A DNA stretch of 64,000 nt, taken from contig NZ_VFPQ01000001.1 in the NCBI RefSeq assembly GCF_006716785.1, positions 2,542,001 through 2,606,000 on the forward strand, read 5' to 3'. Both the position numbers and the translations under genes were made by a program. The notes below the pieces were generated by a model. The model did not search any database and had not been told where the DNA came from. It saw only the letters and a program-made list of their open reading frames with translations. This DNA is from Thermopolyspora flexuosa. Lineage in GTDB: Bacteria; Actinomycetota; Actinomycetes; Streptosporangiales; Streptosporangiaceae. This document shows, piece after piece, positions 24,690 to 33,187 of this stretch (the stretch's first letter is position 1; each line of letters starts with the position of its first letter).

Positions 24690-24725
24690 AAGTTAGCCAC
24701 ATTCATGACGGCCGTCAACATTTTG
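24690..24725 (-). promoter_or_regulatory. Promoter and overlapping palindromic operator of the catabolic operon
   Basis: On the minus strand TTGACG (24718-24713), a 17-base spacer and TAACTT (24695-24690) make a near-consensus vegetative promoter 37 bases before the SDR start. The -35 lies within the perfect 12-bp palindrome TGACGGCCGTCA (24706-24717), preceded by CAAAATG. The same AAAATG-GACGGCCGT arrangement occurs at the PaaX-type gene. Confidence 0.65.
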
Positions 24726-24795
24726 CTTCATGACTTCGCCTGGGCCGGAGCCGGGTTCGGCCGGCGTGCGACGGCCCGGTGACCGGCGGAAACGC

Positions 24796-24876
24796 GACAT
24801 GACACGGGGCCGTGGTACGGCGGGCCGGGCGCGGCGGCGCCACGGGGGGCTCCGGATGCCCGGTGCGCGAGGCGAA
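24796..24876 (+). repeat. Dispersed intergenic repeat, copy A
   Basis: This 81-base sequence starts GACATGACACGGGGCCGTGG and ends TCCGGATGCCCGGTGCGCGA followed by GGCGAA. It matches 32873-32952 over its whole length in the same orientation, with the best conservation at the two ends. The segment CACGGGGCCGTG within it can form a hairpin. Confidence 0.6.
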
Positions 24877-25288
24877 CGGGCATGCACATGCCGGCGGCGT
24901 CTGCGGCGGTGACGGCGGCGCACCCGGCGCGGCCGGTCGTGCGCATGCCGCGCGGGGCGGTGCGGGCCCGGGCCGGGCGGCGTGGGGTGTGGCGGGGAGT
25001 TCACCGCCTGCCGGACGGGCGGCGACGGCCCCGGCGGGCGCCGGGATGCGGAACGTGTGACAGGCGCGCGTCGGCCGCGGGGAACCCGTGCGCCGGCGCG
25101 GGAGGGGCGGGGTGGGGGAGTGGAAGGAGAAGAAGAGGAGGAGCGGCGATCCGCGGGCGTGGGACGGCGTCGGAGGGCGGTCCCGGCGGGCGGGGCCGGT
25201 CGGGGAGGAGGAAGGGGGCGGCCGGCGGGCCGGAGGGCAAAGGCGCGGGTGGCCGGGGTGGCGGGCCGATCTCGCTACGGGGTCGTCG

Positions 25289-25307
25289 CCGTTTGTTCAC
25301 CAAACGG
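25289..25307. repeat. Short inverted repeat upstream of the small ORF
   Basis: CCGTTTG (25289-25295) and CAAACGG (25301-25307) flank TTCAC. It lies ~80 bases before the GTG at 25388 and could be an operator for that transcript. Confidence 0.4.
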
Positions 25308-25387
25308 ACACCTTCTCGCGCCCTGCGCCTCACCCAGACGGACAAACATGTACATAACACTCATTCGGTTCGTTCTGTGAGGTTTCA

Positions 25388-25534
25388 GTGCCAGCTTTCC
25401 TTGGATCCCTCCTCGCCAAGGTGGCCGTGATGCTGCTGGAGGCGCTTCTCGCGGAGCTCGTCAAGGCGATGCTGAGCGGTGTGTTCCGCAACGCCGGCGC
25501 CCGCCTGGCGATGGCGGCCGCGGCGAACGGCTGA
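25388..25534 (+). CDS. Candidate small amphipathic protein (48 aa)
   Basis: The GTG at 25388 has GTGAGG 5 bases upstream, in a locally AT-rich stretch unlike the surrounding G-rich DNA. The product, beginning MPAFLGSLLAKVAVMLLEAL, has Leu/Val/Ala on one face with Lys, Glu and Arg spaced for an amphipathic or membrane-surface helix, and ends AMAAAANG. I know no family for it. Support comes from the ribosome site, the change in composition and the non-random residue pattern. It could still be chance. Confidence 0.4.
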   Translation: MPAFLGSLLAKVAVMLLEALLAELVKAMLSGVFRNAGARLAMAAAANG

Positions 25535-25660
25535 TCGGCGTTACCTGACCGGCGCGACCGAGGACGCATGACCGCGGCGCAGGCCGCGCCACCGGCCGGC
25601 ACGGCATGACGAGGGCGGCGCGGGGCGCCGGCCCGGCCGCCGTCGCCCCTTGGCCGCCCG

Positions 25661-26149
25661 TCAGCTCGGCTCCTCCTCGTCGCCGCCCTTGCCGGTCCTC
25701 CGCCGCTTCGGGGTCACCCCCGGTTGCGGCCCGGCGGTGGGGTCCGCGGGCGGGGGCGCCGACCGCTCCGCGGTCCGCTGGGTACGCTCACCGCCGCGGC
25801 GCATGCGCTGGCCGATCGCGGTTCCGACGCCGATGGCGACCGCCACCGGCCACTCGATCGCGCCGAGCGCCGCCGCCGCGCCGAGGCCCCCGTAGTAGGC
25901 CAGCCGGGCGGGCGGGGGCAGCGCGGACCGCGCGGCCCGGGCGGCGCGCTCGGCCGGCTCGGTGCTCACCCGCGGCAGGCGCAGGTGCGGGCGGTGGATG
26001 CGCAGGCTCATCACCGGGGTGTCGAGCGCGAGCAGGTCGCGGTCGTGCGCGGCGCGCTCGGGCCGGTCCTCCCGGGTGACCTGCGCCCTCTCCTCGGCCG
26101 TCGTGGTCGCGCCCTTGCCGGACGCCTGCTTGGTTCCGGCCACGGTCAT
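25661..26149 (-). CDS. Small membrane protein of unknown function
   Basis: This 162-aa protein starts at an ATG with GGGAGGA about 7 bases upstream. The N-terminal ~75 residues are charged (TREDRPERAAHDRDL). A hydrophobic stretch at ~85-120 (LAYYGGLGAAAALGAIEWPVA) would cross the membrane once or make a hairpin. The C-terminus is basic and disordered (PKRRRTGKGGDEEEPS). I do not recognise the family. The gene stands alone between long intergenic stretches. Confidence 0.65.
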   Translation of the reverse strand: MTVAGTKQASGKGATTTAEERAQVTREDRPERAAHDRDLLALDTPVMSLRIHRPHLRLPRVSTEPAERAARAARSALPPPARLAYYGGLGAAAALGAIEWPVAVAIGVGTAIGQRMRRGGERTQRTAERSAPPPADPTAGPQPGVTPKRRRTGKGGDEEEPS

Positions 26150-26297
26150 GGATCGTCCTCCCCACGGCGAGACGGTCAATCCGGAACGGTTGCCGGGACA
26201 CGGCCGGTTATGCGCTGCTTTCCGCCTGCTACCCGATCCTTTGAGCCGGTTTGACGCGGCACGTCCGGCTCGCTCGCGGCCCGTGCACGGATGTACT

Positions 26298-26314
26298 TGA
26301 TCTACAAAGTAAAG
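26298..26314 (+). repeat. Dispersed TGATCTAC-NNN-GTAAAG element, copy 1
   Basis: TGATCTAC-AAA-GTAAAG lies between two divergent genes, 120 bases before the Lrp/AsnC start and 149 bases before the minus-strand membrane protein. The core TACNNNGTA is palindromic. The same element occurs at 33171, 42521 and 49347. Confidence 0.6.
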
Positions 26315-26420
26315 GGCGCCGGTTCGGTACGGCACCGCCCGCACCCCGGCGGACGCCCCAGGAAAACGGTCGCGTCCAGGCCGTAATCCACAAGCGGCCG
26401 AAAACCGTCCCCGGCGGCGA

Positions 26421-26433
26421 TACCTTTGGTCGG
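26421..26433 (+). promoter_or_regulatory. -10 hexamer for a probably leaderless message
   Basis: TACCTT (26421-26426) ends 7 bases before the GTG of the Lrp/AsnC gene and fits the actinobacterial TANNNT. No ribosome site is present, so transcription probably starts at the GTG itself. Confidence 0.55.
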
Positions 26434-26895
26434 GTGGAGGAGATCGATCGCCGCATCATCACACTGCTGGCCAGGGACGGCCGCATGAGCTTCACCGACC
26501 TCGCCCGCGAGACCGGCCTATCGGTGTCCGCGGTGCACCAGCGGGTGCGCCGCCTGGAGAAACGCGGCGTGATCCGCGGCTACGCGGCCCTGATCGACTA
26601 CGACGCGATCGGCCTCCCGCTCACCGCCTTCATCTCGATCAAACCGATCGACCCCGCCGCGCCCGACGACGCGCCGCAACGCCTTGAGCACCTGACCGCG
26701 GTGGAGGCCTGCCACAGCGTGGCCGGCGACGAAAGCTACATCCTCAAGGTGCGCGTCGCCTCACCCCAGGCCCTCGAGGACCTGCTCCAGCGCATCCGCG
26801 CCGCCGCCAACGTCTCCACCCGCACCACCGTCGTGCTCAGCACGCCGTACGAGCACCGCCCACCGGACCTGTCGGCCCTCGACGGCACCGACTGA
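26434..26895 (+). CDS. Lrp/AsnC-family transcriptional regulator
   Basis: This 153-aa protein has an N-terminal HTH (IDRRIITLLARDGRMSFTDLARETGLSVSAVHQRVRRLEKRGVIRGY, written here as the family's usual AsnC-type pattern) and a C-terminal RAM-type sensor domain with AVEACHSVAGDESYILKVRV. Such proteins sense amino acids and often control transport or catabolism. Both flanking genes are unrelated, so the target is unclear. The GTG start is chosen by domain position and the -10 just upstream; a longer frame exists upstream but has no family match. Confidence 0.9.
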   Translation: MEEIDRRIITLLARDGRMSFTDLARETGLSVSAVHQRVRRLEKRGVIRGYAALIDYDAIGLPLTAFISIKPIDPAAPDDAPQRLEHLTAVEACHSVAGDESYILKVRVASPQALEDLLQRIRAAANVSTRTTVVLSTPYEHRPPDLSALDGTD

Positions 26896-26920
26896 CCGCC
26901 GCCCGCGCCGCGCCCCGACC

Positions 26921-26952
26921 CGCCCCCGTCTCGCCGTACCGTGACGGGGGCG
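26921..26952. terminator. Perfect hairpin after the Lrp/AsnC gene
   Basis: CGCCCCCGTC (26921-26930) and GACGGGGGCG (26943-26952) are fully complementary around a 12-base loop. It lies between the Lrp/AsnC stop and the start of the helicase gene. No T-run follows, as is common in actinobacterial terminators. Confidence 0.6.
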
Positions 26953-26972
26953 AACAGGCGGTAATCTCCGTG

Positions 26973-29453
26973 GTGACCGCCGGGGCCGCGCCGCGCGCCC
27001 CGACACGCCCCACATCCCCGCGCCGCGCCCCGGCCGCGGGCACCAGCACAGGCCCGGAGTACCCGATTTCCAGAGAAGCCGGAGACCGGCCCACCGCCCG
27101 ACAACGCGAGCTGGCCAGGGAACAGCGCTACGTCTCCACCCTGTACGCCCGCCTCGACGAGCTGCGCGAGCGGACGCAGCGGCGCCTCGACGAGGTGCTG
27201 GCCCAGGGCGCCACCGGCACCCACCAGAACCGCTCCGAGCGCGACACGTTCGCCGCCATGTACGCCGGGCGGCTGGCGAGCCTGTGGGCCGTGGAGAACG
27301 GCCTGTGCTTCGGCCGGATCGACCTCGCCCCCGACGAGCACGACACGGCCACCGGCGAGAGGAACGGGACGGGCACACCCGGCGCCGGCCGGGAGCGCAC
27401 CCTCTACATCGGCCGCATCGGCCTGTCCGACGACGACCAGCGGCGGCTGCTCGTCGACTGGCGCGCCCCCGCCGCCCAGCCGTTCTACCGCGCCACCCCG
27501 GCCGCCCCCATGGGCCTGCGGCGCCGCCGCCACCTGCGCACCAGGGGCCGCCGCGTGGTCGGCATCGACGACGACCTGCTCGACCCCGACACCCTCACCG
27601 ACGCCGACCACGCCACGCTCAGCGGCGAGGCCGCCCTGCTCGCCTCCCTCGCCGCCAGGCGCACCGGCCGCATGCGCGACATCGTCGCCACCATCCAGGC
27701 CGAGCAGGACCGCATCATCCGCGACGACCTGAACGGCGTGCTCGTCGTCGAGGGCGGCCCCGGCACCGGCAAGACCGTGGTCGCCCTGCACCGCGCCGCC
27801 TACCTGCTCTACACCCACCGGGAGCGGCTGGAACGCCGCGGCGTGCTCATCGTCGGCCCCAACCCCACCTTCCTCCGCTACATCGAGCAGGTGCTGCCCT
27901 CGCTCGGGGAGACCGACGTGCTGCTGTCCACGATCGGCGAGCTGTACCCGGGGGTGCGCGCCGAGGCCGCCGAGGAACCGCGGGCGGCCGCGCTCAAGGG
28001 CGAGGCGCGGATGGCCGAGGTGATCGCCGCCGCCGTACGGGACTGGCAGCGCATGCCCGACGGCCCGGTCGAGATCCCCCTCGGCCGCCACACCCTCCGG
28101 CTCGACCGCCGCAGCCTCGAGGCCGCGCGGCAGCGCGCGCTCCGCTCCCGCCGCCCGCACAACCAGGCCCGCGCGGTCCTGGTACGGCACCTGCTCACCG
28201 TGCTGGCCCGCCAGGCCGCCCGCCGCCTCGGCAAAGGACTCATCGACGAGACCGAGCTGGAGGACCTGCGCGAGGAGCTGCGCACCGAGCCCGCCGTACG
28301 CGCCGCGCTCAACCGCCTGTGGCCCTACCTCACCCCGCAGCGGCTGCTCATCTCCCTCTACACCAGCCCCGAGCGCATGGCACGCGCCGGGCTCGCCCCC
28401 GCCGAGCGCGACCTCCTGCTGCGCGACCGGCCCCGCCCCGGCGAGCCGTACTGGACCGAGGCCGACGTGCCGCTCCTCGACGAGGCCGCCGAGCTGCTCG
28501 GCGAGATCGACGAGGCGGTGCTGCGCGCCACCGCCCTGGCCGAGGAGGAGGCCGCCGCGGCCCGCGCCGCGCGCGACGAGGACGAGCGGCAGCGCCTCGC
28601 CTACGCCCAGGAGGTGCTCGAGCTCACCGGCATGGCCGAGATGATCGACGCCGGACGCTTCGCCGCCCGCCACCAGGGCGACGAGCCGTACCTCACCACG
28701 GCCGAGCGCGCCGCCGCCGACCGCACCTGGGCGTTCGGGCACGTCATCGTCGACGAGGCGCAGGAGCTGTCGGAGATGGCCTGGCGCATGGTGATGCGGC
28801 GCTGCCCCACCCGCTCGATGACGATCGTCGGCGACCTGGCGCAGACCGGCTCGAGCGCCGGAGCCCGCTCCTGGGCGGACGTCCTCGACCCCTACACCGC
28901 CGGGCGCCGCCGCGAACGCAGGCTCACCCTCAACTACCGCACCCCCGCCGAGATCATGGCCGTCGCCGCGGACGTGCTCGCGCTCGTCGGCCCCGGCCTG
29001 CGCGCCCCCGAGTCGGTGCGGGAGACCGGCGCGGTGCCGTGGGCGGTACGGCTCGACGACCTGTCCGGCCTGCCGGAGATCGTCAACGCGGAGATCGTGA
29101 CGGACGGCCGCCTCGGGGTGATCGTGCCGCACTCCCGCGCCGCCGAGATCGGCGCGCTCGTGGCCGCCAAGGTCGAGGGCGCGGTCGCCGGGCCCGGCGC
29201 GGAGGCGCTGGACGCCCCCGTGGCCGTGCTCACCGTCACCGCCGCCAAGGGCCTGGAGTTCGACGTCGTCATCGTGGTCGAGCCCGGCCTGATCCTCACC
29301 GAGTCCCCGCGCGGCCCCAGCGACCTGTACGTCGCGCTCACCCGCGCCACCGGCGGCCTCGGCGTCGTCCACACCGGCCCGCTGCCCCCGGCGCTGGCCC
29401 GCCTGCGGCCCCGCGAGGCTCCCGCGGGCCGAAGCGGCCCCGCCCGGCGCTGA
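26973..29453 (+). CDS. helR: HelR/HelD-type superfamily 1 helicase (RNA polymerase recycling ATPase)
   Basis: This protein of ~826 aa has an N-terminal coiled region (AREQRYVSTLYARLDELRER), then LYIGRIGL and VDWRAPAAQPFYRATP, which are hallmarks of HelD-like proteins. Helicase motifs follow: Walker A VEGGPGTGKTVVALHRAAYL, HVIVDEAQELS, MTIVGDLAQTG, LTLNYRTPAEIM and VTAAKGLEFDVVIV. HelR/HelD bind RNA polymerase, displace stalled or rifampicin-bound enzyme and can give rifamycin tolerance. A TAATCT -10 at 26962-26967 lies only 5 bases before the GTG at 26973 (2 before the one at 26970), suggesting a leaderless start. I see no palindromic rifamycin-associated element upstream. Confidence 0.88.
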   Translation: MTAGAAPRAPTRPTSPRRAPAAGTSTGPEYPISREAGDRPTARQRELAREQRYVSTLYARLDELRERTQRRLDEVLAQGATGTHQNRSERDTFAAMYAGRLASLWAVENGLCFGRIDLAPDEHDTATGERNGTGTPGAGRERTLYIGRIGLSDDDQRRLLVDWRAPAAQPFYRATPAAPMGLRRRRHLRTRGRRVVGIDDDLLDPDTLTDADHATLSGEAALLASLAARRTGRMRDIVATIQAEQDRIIRDDLNGVLVVEGGPGTGKTVVALHRAAYLLYTHRERLERRGVLIVGPNPTFLRYIEQVLPSLGETDVLLSTIGELYPGVRAEAAEEPRAAALKGEARMAEVIAAAVRDWQRMPDGPVEIPLGRHTLRLDRRSLEAARQRALRSRRPHNQARAVLVRHLLTVLARQAARRLGKGLIDETELEDLREELRTEPAVRAALNRLWPYLTPQRLLISLYTSPERMARAGLAPAERDLLLRDRPRPGEPYWTEADVPLLDEAAELLGEIDEAVLRATALAEEEAAAARAARDEDERQRLAYAQEVLELTGMAEMIDAGRFAARHQGDEPYLTTAERAAADRTWAFGHVIVDEAQELSEMAWRMVMRRCPTRSMTIVGDLAQTGSSAGARSWADVLDPYTAGRRRERRLTLNYRTPAEIMAVAADVLALVGPGLRAPESVRETGAVPWAVRLDDLSGLPEIVNAEIVTDGRLGVIVPHSRAAEIGALVAAKVEGAVAGPGAEALDAPVAVLTVTAAKGLEFDVVIVVEPGLILTESPRGPSDLYVALTRATGGLGVVHTGPLPPALARLRPREAPAGRSGPARR

Positions 29454-29469
29454 GAACGCCCGCGCGCCG

Positions 29470-29514
29470 GGGACGGAAAAGGGCCCGGAAGACCCTTCGG
29501 ACCGGACCCGTCCC
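29470..29514 (+). terminator. Hairpin after the HelR gene
   Basis: GGGACGG (29470-29476) pairs with CCGTCCC (29508-29514), and within it AAGGG (29479-29483) pairs with CCCTT (29493-29497). The nested structure starts 17 bases after the helR stop. Confidence 0.6.
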
Positions 29515-30120
29515 GTCGGCGGCGAGCTCGGAATCCGTTGTCTACTGGGTATCCGGGCCCCTCCCGGGTCCAACCCCCCGATCCGGCTGGGGTGCCCCGA
29601 CTCGACGGAACGCCAGCACTGCGCCTGGCTGTGCTGACGGAGTTTCCCTCCGTCATGGACGCAGAGTCCGACGATGTCAGAAGACGGCCAACCGGTCAGT
29701 CCCGTGCTGGACTGGCAGCAAACTACCGACCTCAGCTCAGATGTCAACCGCGTCCCGATCAGCGGCGATCCAAGTTTTCCCAGTTGGTGCGCAATCCTTG
29801 TGATACCGCTGACCTGCGATGACCCGGCCGGGCACGGCGTGGCGGCCACCCGGCGGGGCCGCGGCGGCCGCCGGGCATCGTTATCGGACCGCGAGACGAC
29901 GGCCCGGCATCCGGACGCCCGCGGCGGCACTCACAGCGATCTTGAAGGTTTCCCCGCGGCGGTGGCGGCGAGGATGAGGGGTACGCGCGGTGTCCGTCCG
30001 CGGCGCGCCCCGGTGGTTTTCCACAGGCGGCGGGCGGGCGGGACCGGGTGGCCGCGGAACACGGTAGCGTGCAGTGCAGTCGGGACCCCGTCGGTGACCG
30101 CAAGGAGATCGACCTCCGCC
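29515..30120. other. Gene-free stretch with AT-richer core and a hairpin
   Basis: No gene with a credible start or family match is visible. Bases ~29600-29820 are less GC-rich than the genes around them and hold a perfect 8-bp stem, TGACGGAG (29635-29642) and CTCCGTCA (29648-29655), with loop TTTCC. This could be the remnant of a lost gene or a small RNA. The rest leads up to the lnt gene. Confidence 0.5.
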
Positions 30121-31854
30121 GTGGCAGCCACAACCGCCAACACGACCGGCGGGCGGGCGGATCGGCCCGCCCCCGCCGCCCCGTCACGCCTGTGGGCACG
30201 CATCGCCGCGGGCATCCTGGGCGGCGCGGCGCTGTTCCTCGCCTTCCCGCCGATCGGCTGGTGGTACCTGGCCCCCGTCGGCGTGGCGCTCATGACGCTC
30301 CAGGTGTACGGCGTGCGCGCCCGCCGGGCCGCCTGGCTGGGCTTCGTGGCCGGGGCCGCGTTCCTGCTGCCCACGCTCGCCTGGGTGCGCCCGATCGGGC
30401 ACGACGCCTGGCTGGGCCTGGTGGCGGTGGAGAGCCTGTTCTGGGCCGCGATGGGCGCCGGGGTCGCCGTGGTCACCCGGGCGCGCGGCTGGCCGGTGTG
30501 GACGGCCTGCATGTGGGTGGCCCAGGAGTGGCTGCGCGGCAACCTGCCCGTGGTCGCCTTCCCGTGGGCGCGGCTCGCCTTCAGCCAGGGGGAGTCGGCG
30601 TTCACCCCGTTCGCCGCGCTCGGCGGCGCTCCGCTGGTCACCTTCTGCGTGGCGCTGTGCGGCGGCCTGCTCGCCTTCGCCGGGCACGCCGCCGCCCGCG
30701 CGCGGGCGCAGCGGCGGCAGCGGCCCGGGCCCGGGCGGGAGGAGGCCGCGGACGGCGCCGGGACGGGCCCTCTGGGGCGCGTCCGGGCGAGCGTGCGGGG
30801 GAGCGCCGCCCGCTCGGCCGTCGCGGCCTTCGCGGGGGTTGTCGCCGTGCCGCTGGCCGCGTTCGCCGTGCCGCGGCCGGGCGACGAGGGACGCACCGTG
30901 CGCATCGGCATCGTGCAGGGCAACGTGCCCGGCCGGGGCATGTACTTCCTCGGCGACGAACCCGCCGTGGTGCTGCGCAACCACGCCAACGTCACCCATC
31001 AGATGGCCCGGGCGGTGCGCGAGGGCAGGCTGCCCAGGCCCGACCTGGTGATCTGGCCGGAGAACTCCACCGACATCGACCCCTACCGCAGCGCCTTCGC
31101 CCGCGACACCATCCACGCCGCGGTGCGCGACATCGGCGTTCCGGTGCTGGTCGGCGCGGTGGTGTACACGCCCGACCGGCGCAACCGCTACACCCGCAGC
31201 CTGGTGTGGGACCCGGAGACCGGGGCCGGCGCCTACTACGACAAGCAGAAGCTCGTGCTGTTCGGCGAGTACATCCCGTTCCGGGACCTGCTGACCCGGT
31301 TCATCGGCCGGCTGCGCCTGTCCGGGGTGTCGGCGCTGCCCGGCGACCGGGACGGCGACCTGGTCATGGGCCCGGTCACGATCGGCGCGATCAACTGCTA
31401 CGAGGTCGCGTTCGACTCGGTGGTGCGCGGCACGATACGGGCCGGCGGCACGCCGCTGGCGGTGCAGACCAACAACGCCACCTACGCGCTGAGCAACCTG
31501 CCCGCCCAGCAGCTCGCCATGTCCCAGGTCCGCGCGGTCGAGCACAACCGCGCCGTGGTCGCCGCGGCCACCACGGGGATCTCGGCCTACGTCGACCCCG
31601 ACGGGCGGGTGCGGTGGCGCACCGACGAGCTCGTCGCCGACATGACCGTTGTGGAGGTGCCGGTGCGCACCGAGCCGACGATCGCCACGCGGCTTGGCGC
31701 GTGGCCGGAGTGGATATTCATAGTGGTGGGTATGGGCGTTTTGGGAGCCGTGGTGCTTCGGCAGCGGCGGACAAACCGGGCACGGAGGGCAGAGGCGATG
31801 ACCGGCATACGAGACGAGGCGGAGTCCGCCCTGGCCGCCACCGGGGACCGGTGA
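30121..31854 (+). CDS. lnt: Apolipoprotein N-acyltransferase
   Basis: Lnt adds the third acyl chain to lipoproteins at the outer face of the membrane. The protein (~577 aa) has about seven hydrophobic segments in residues ~25-260 (e.g. [20 protein letters not shown]) and a nitrilase-like domain (~280-500). The catalytic triad is visible: Glu in [11 protein letters not shown], Lys in [16 protein letters not shown] and Cys in [12 protein letters not shown] last membrane span ([16 protein letters not shown]) is near the C-terminus. The start is uncertain: GTG at 30121 or GTG at 30094. It overlaps the Ppm gene. In mycobacteria the two activities are one fused protein. Confidence 0.9.
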   Translation: MAATTANTTGGRADRPAPAAPSRLWARIAAGILGGAALFLAFPPIGWWYLAPVGVALMTLQVYGVRARRAAWLGFVAGAAFLLPTLAWVRPIGHDAWLGLVAVESLFWAAMGAGVAVVTRARGWPVWTACMWVAQEWLRGNLPVVAFPWARLAFSQGESAFTPFAALGGAPLVTFCVALCGGLLAFAGHAAARARAQRRQRPGPGREEAADGAGTGPLGRVRASVRGSAARSAVAAFAGVVAVPLAAFAVPRPGDEGRTVRIGIVQGNVPGRGMYFLGDEPAVVLRNHANVTHQMARAVREGRLPRPDLVIWPENSTDIDPYRSAFARDTIHAAVRDIGVPVLVGAVVYTPDRRNRYTRSLVWDPETGAGAYYDKQKLVLFGEYIPFRDLLTRFIGRLRLSGVSALPGDRDGDLVMGPVTIGAINCYEVAFDSVVRGTIRAGGTPLAVQTNNATYALSNLPAQQLAMSQVRAVEHNRAVVAAATTGISAYVDPDGRVRWRTDELVADMTVVEVPVRTEPTIATRLGAWPEWIFIVVGMGVLGAVVLRQRRTNRARRAEAMTGIRDEAESALAATGDR

Positions 31855-32606
31855 TGGAGCCGTCGCTGGGACGCGTCCTGGTCATCGTCCCCACCTACAA
31901 CGAGCGCGAGAACCTGCCCATGATCACCGGCAGGCTGCGCGCCGCCGTACCGGACGCGCACATCCTCATCGCGGACGACGCCAGCCCGGACGGGACCGGC
32001 GAGGCCGCCGACGCGCTCGCCGCCGCCGACGACCACATCCACGTCCTGCACCGGCCCGGCAAGCAGGGCCTCGGCGCCGCCTACATCGCCGGCTTCCGCT
32101 GGGGCCTCGCCCAGGGCTACGACGTGCTCGTGGAGATCGACGCGGACGGCTCGCACCAGCCCGAGGAACTGCCGCGCCTGCTGGAGGTCCTCGCCCGCGG
32201 CGCCGACCTGGTGATCGGCTCCCGCTGGGTCCCCGGCGGCAAGGTGGTGAACTGGCCGTGGACCCGCGAGCTGCTCTCCCGCGGCGCCAACACCTACGCC
32301 CGCATCGTGCTCGGCATCCCGGTGCGGGACTCCACCGCGGGCTTCCGGGCCTACCGCGCCGCCACCCTCGAGAAGATCGGCCTCGACGACGTGCAGTCCC
32401 AGGGCTACTGCTTCCAGGTCGACCTCACCCTGCGCACCATCCGCAGCGGCCTGCGGGTCCGGGAGGTCCCCATCACGTTCGTCGAGCGCACCGCGGGCGC
32501 GAGCAAGATGAGCCGCACGATCGTCTTCGAGGCGCTGTGGCGCATCGCCGCCTGGGGCATCGCCGGGCTCCCCGACCGCCTGCGACGCCGCCGCCACCGC
32601 CGCTGA
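31854..32606 (+). CDS. ppm1: Polyprenol-phosphate mannosyltransferase (GT2, DPM1/Ppm1 type)
   Basis: This 250-aa glycosyltransferase moves mannose from GDP-mannose to polyprenyl phosphate, giving the donor for lipoglycans and protein mannosylation. Motifs: [13 protein letters not shown] near the start, [28 protein letters not shown] (the DxD site), IGSRWVPGG and a C-terminal basic patch RLRRRRHRR. There is no membrane domain, as in DPM1-type enzymes. It shares one base with the lnt stop (TGATG), so both are made from one message. Confidence 0.92.
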   Translation: MEPSLGRVLVIVPTYNERENLPMITGRLRAAVPDAHILIADDASPDGTGEAADALAAADDHIHVLHRPGKQGLGAAYIAGFRWGLAQGYDVLVEIDADGSHQPEELPRLLEVLARGADLVIGSRWVPGGKVVNWPWTRELLSRGANTYARIVLGIPVRDSTAGFRAYRAATLEKIGLDDVQSQGYCFQVDLTLRTIRSGLRVREVPITFVERTAGASKMSRTIVFEALWRIAAWGIAGLPDRLRRRRHRR

Positions 32607-32872
32607 CCGCGCCGGGCTCCCGCAGCCTGGCCGGGCCGTGCCGCTGTGGCGTCCGGGGCCGTCGCCTGCACCGGGAGCGCCGAGGCGCCGGGAACTGCGA
32701 TGTGCCGGGACGGCATGCTGATCCCGCGGTCGGCTCGCCGTGCGTGACCAGGGAGGGTGGCCGCCCCCTGGCCCCGCCGTGCCGCCTCGCCGTCTTCCAC
32801 CTCGGGGGCGGCACGGGATCCTGCTCCGGCACGGCGGCCAGGTCACACTCCACGACGAGCGGTCGGCCTCGA

Positions 32873-32952
32873 GACGTGACACAGGGTCGCGGCACCGCCG
32901 GCCGGGCGGCGGCGGACGGGAAGGCTCCTGGATGCCCGGTGCGCGGGTCGAA
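32873..32952 (+). repeat. Dispersed intergenic repeat, copy B
   Basis: This 80-base sequence starts GACGTGACACAGGGTCGCGG and ends CTGGATGCCCGGTGCGCGGG followed by TCGAA. It aligns end to end with 24796-24876 and shares its ends with 17663-17705. All three copies are in the plus orientation and in gene-free DNA. Confidence 0.6.
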
Positions 32953-33054
32953 AGTGCGCGTCGCGCTCAGGGCGGGCCGGGCCGCCGGAAGAGGCTTTCG
33001 TCGCCCCACCGGCCACTGGCGCGGCGGAGGCGGCGGGCGTGGCCGGAATCAGGG

Positions 33055-33150
33055 ATGGTCGCAGGCCTCTGGAGCCGCTTGGCCGTCACCGGGTCGGCCG
33101 AGGCGGCCAAGGTGGCCAAGGTGGCCAAGGTGGCGGCGAGCGCCGCTTAG
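33055..33150 (+). CDS. Doubtful 31-aa ORF with VAK tandem repeat
   Basis: ATG at 33055 opens a short frame ending in TAG at 33148-33150. Its second half repeats Val-Ala-Lys three times (9-bp units at 33106, 33115 and 33124) and ends AASAA. The upstream CAGGG is too close to the ATG to be a good ribosome site. The frame lies directly before the TGATCTAC element. I would not rely on it without expression data. Confidence 0.2.
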   Translation: MVAGLWSRLAVTGSAEAAKVAKVAKVAASAA

Positions 33151-33170
33151 ACGAATGCCTCGAACCGGTT

Positions 33171-33187
33171 TGATCTACAAAGTAAAG
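33171..33187 (+). repeat. Dispersed TGATCTAC-NNN-GTAAAG element, copy 2
   Basis: TGATCTAC-AAA-GTAAAG is identical to copy 1 at 26298, including the spacer and one further base on either side (T before, G after). It lies 317 bases before fxsA. Confidence 0.6.

Larger units (their letters stand above)
24726..25387. other. Gene-free, G-rich stretch with repeat and inverted repeat
   Basis: No credible gene is visible; the open frames here are a by-product of extreme GC. The left part carries dispersed repeat copy A (24796-24876). The middle is G-rich and of low complexity. The right end (25289-25387) turns AT-richer and looks like a promoter region for the small ORF at 25388. Confidence 0.6.

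Noticed and set aside
24950-25380. Several overlapping open frames in G-rich DNA
   Set aside because: All are Arg/Gly-rich low-complexity products with no ribosome site or family match, expected from base composition.
29540-29600. tRNA-like sequence (GGGTCCAACC and CCGGGCCC)
   Set aside because: I cannot fold acceptor, anticodon and T arms together; the T-loop consensus is absent.
26736-29930. A 1064-codon open frame antisense to helR
   Set aside because: It mirrors the helicase gene; in very GC-rich DNA the antisense strand stays open. It has no family motif and crosses gene boundaries and terminators.
33099-33140. Short tandem repeats as a CRISPR array
   Set aside because: Only three contiguous 9-bp units without spacers; it is a codon-level repeat.
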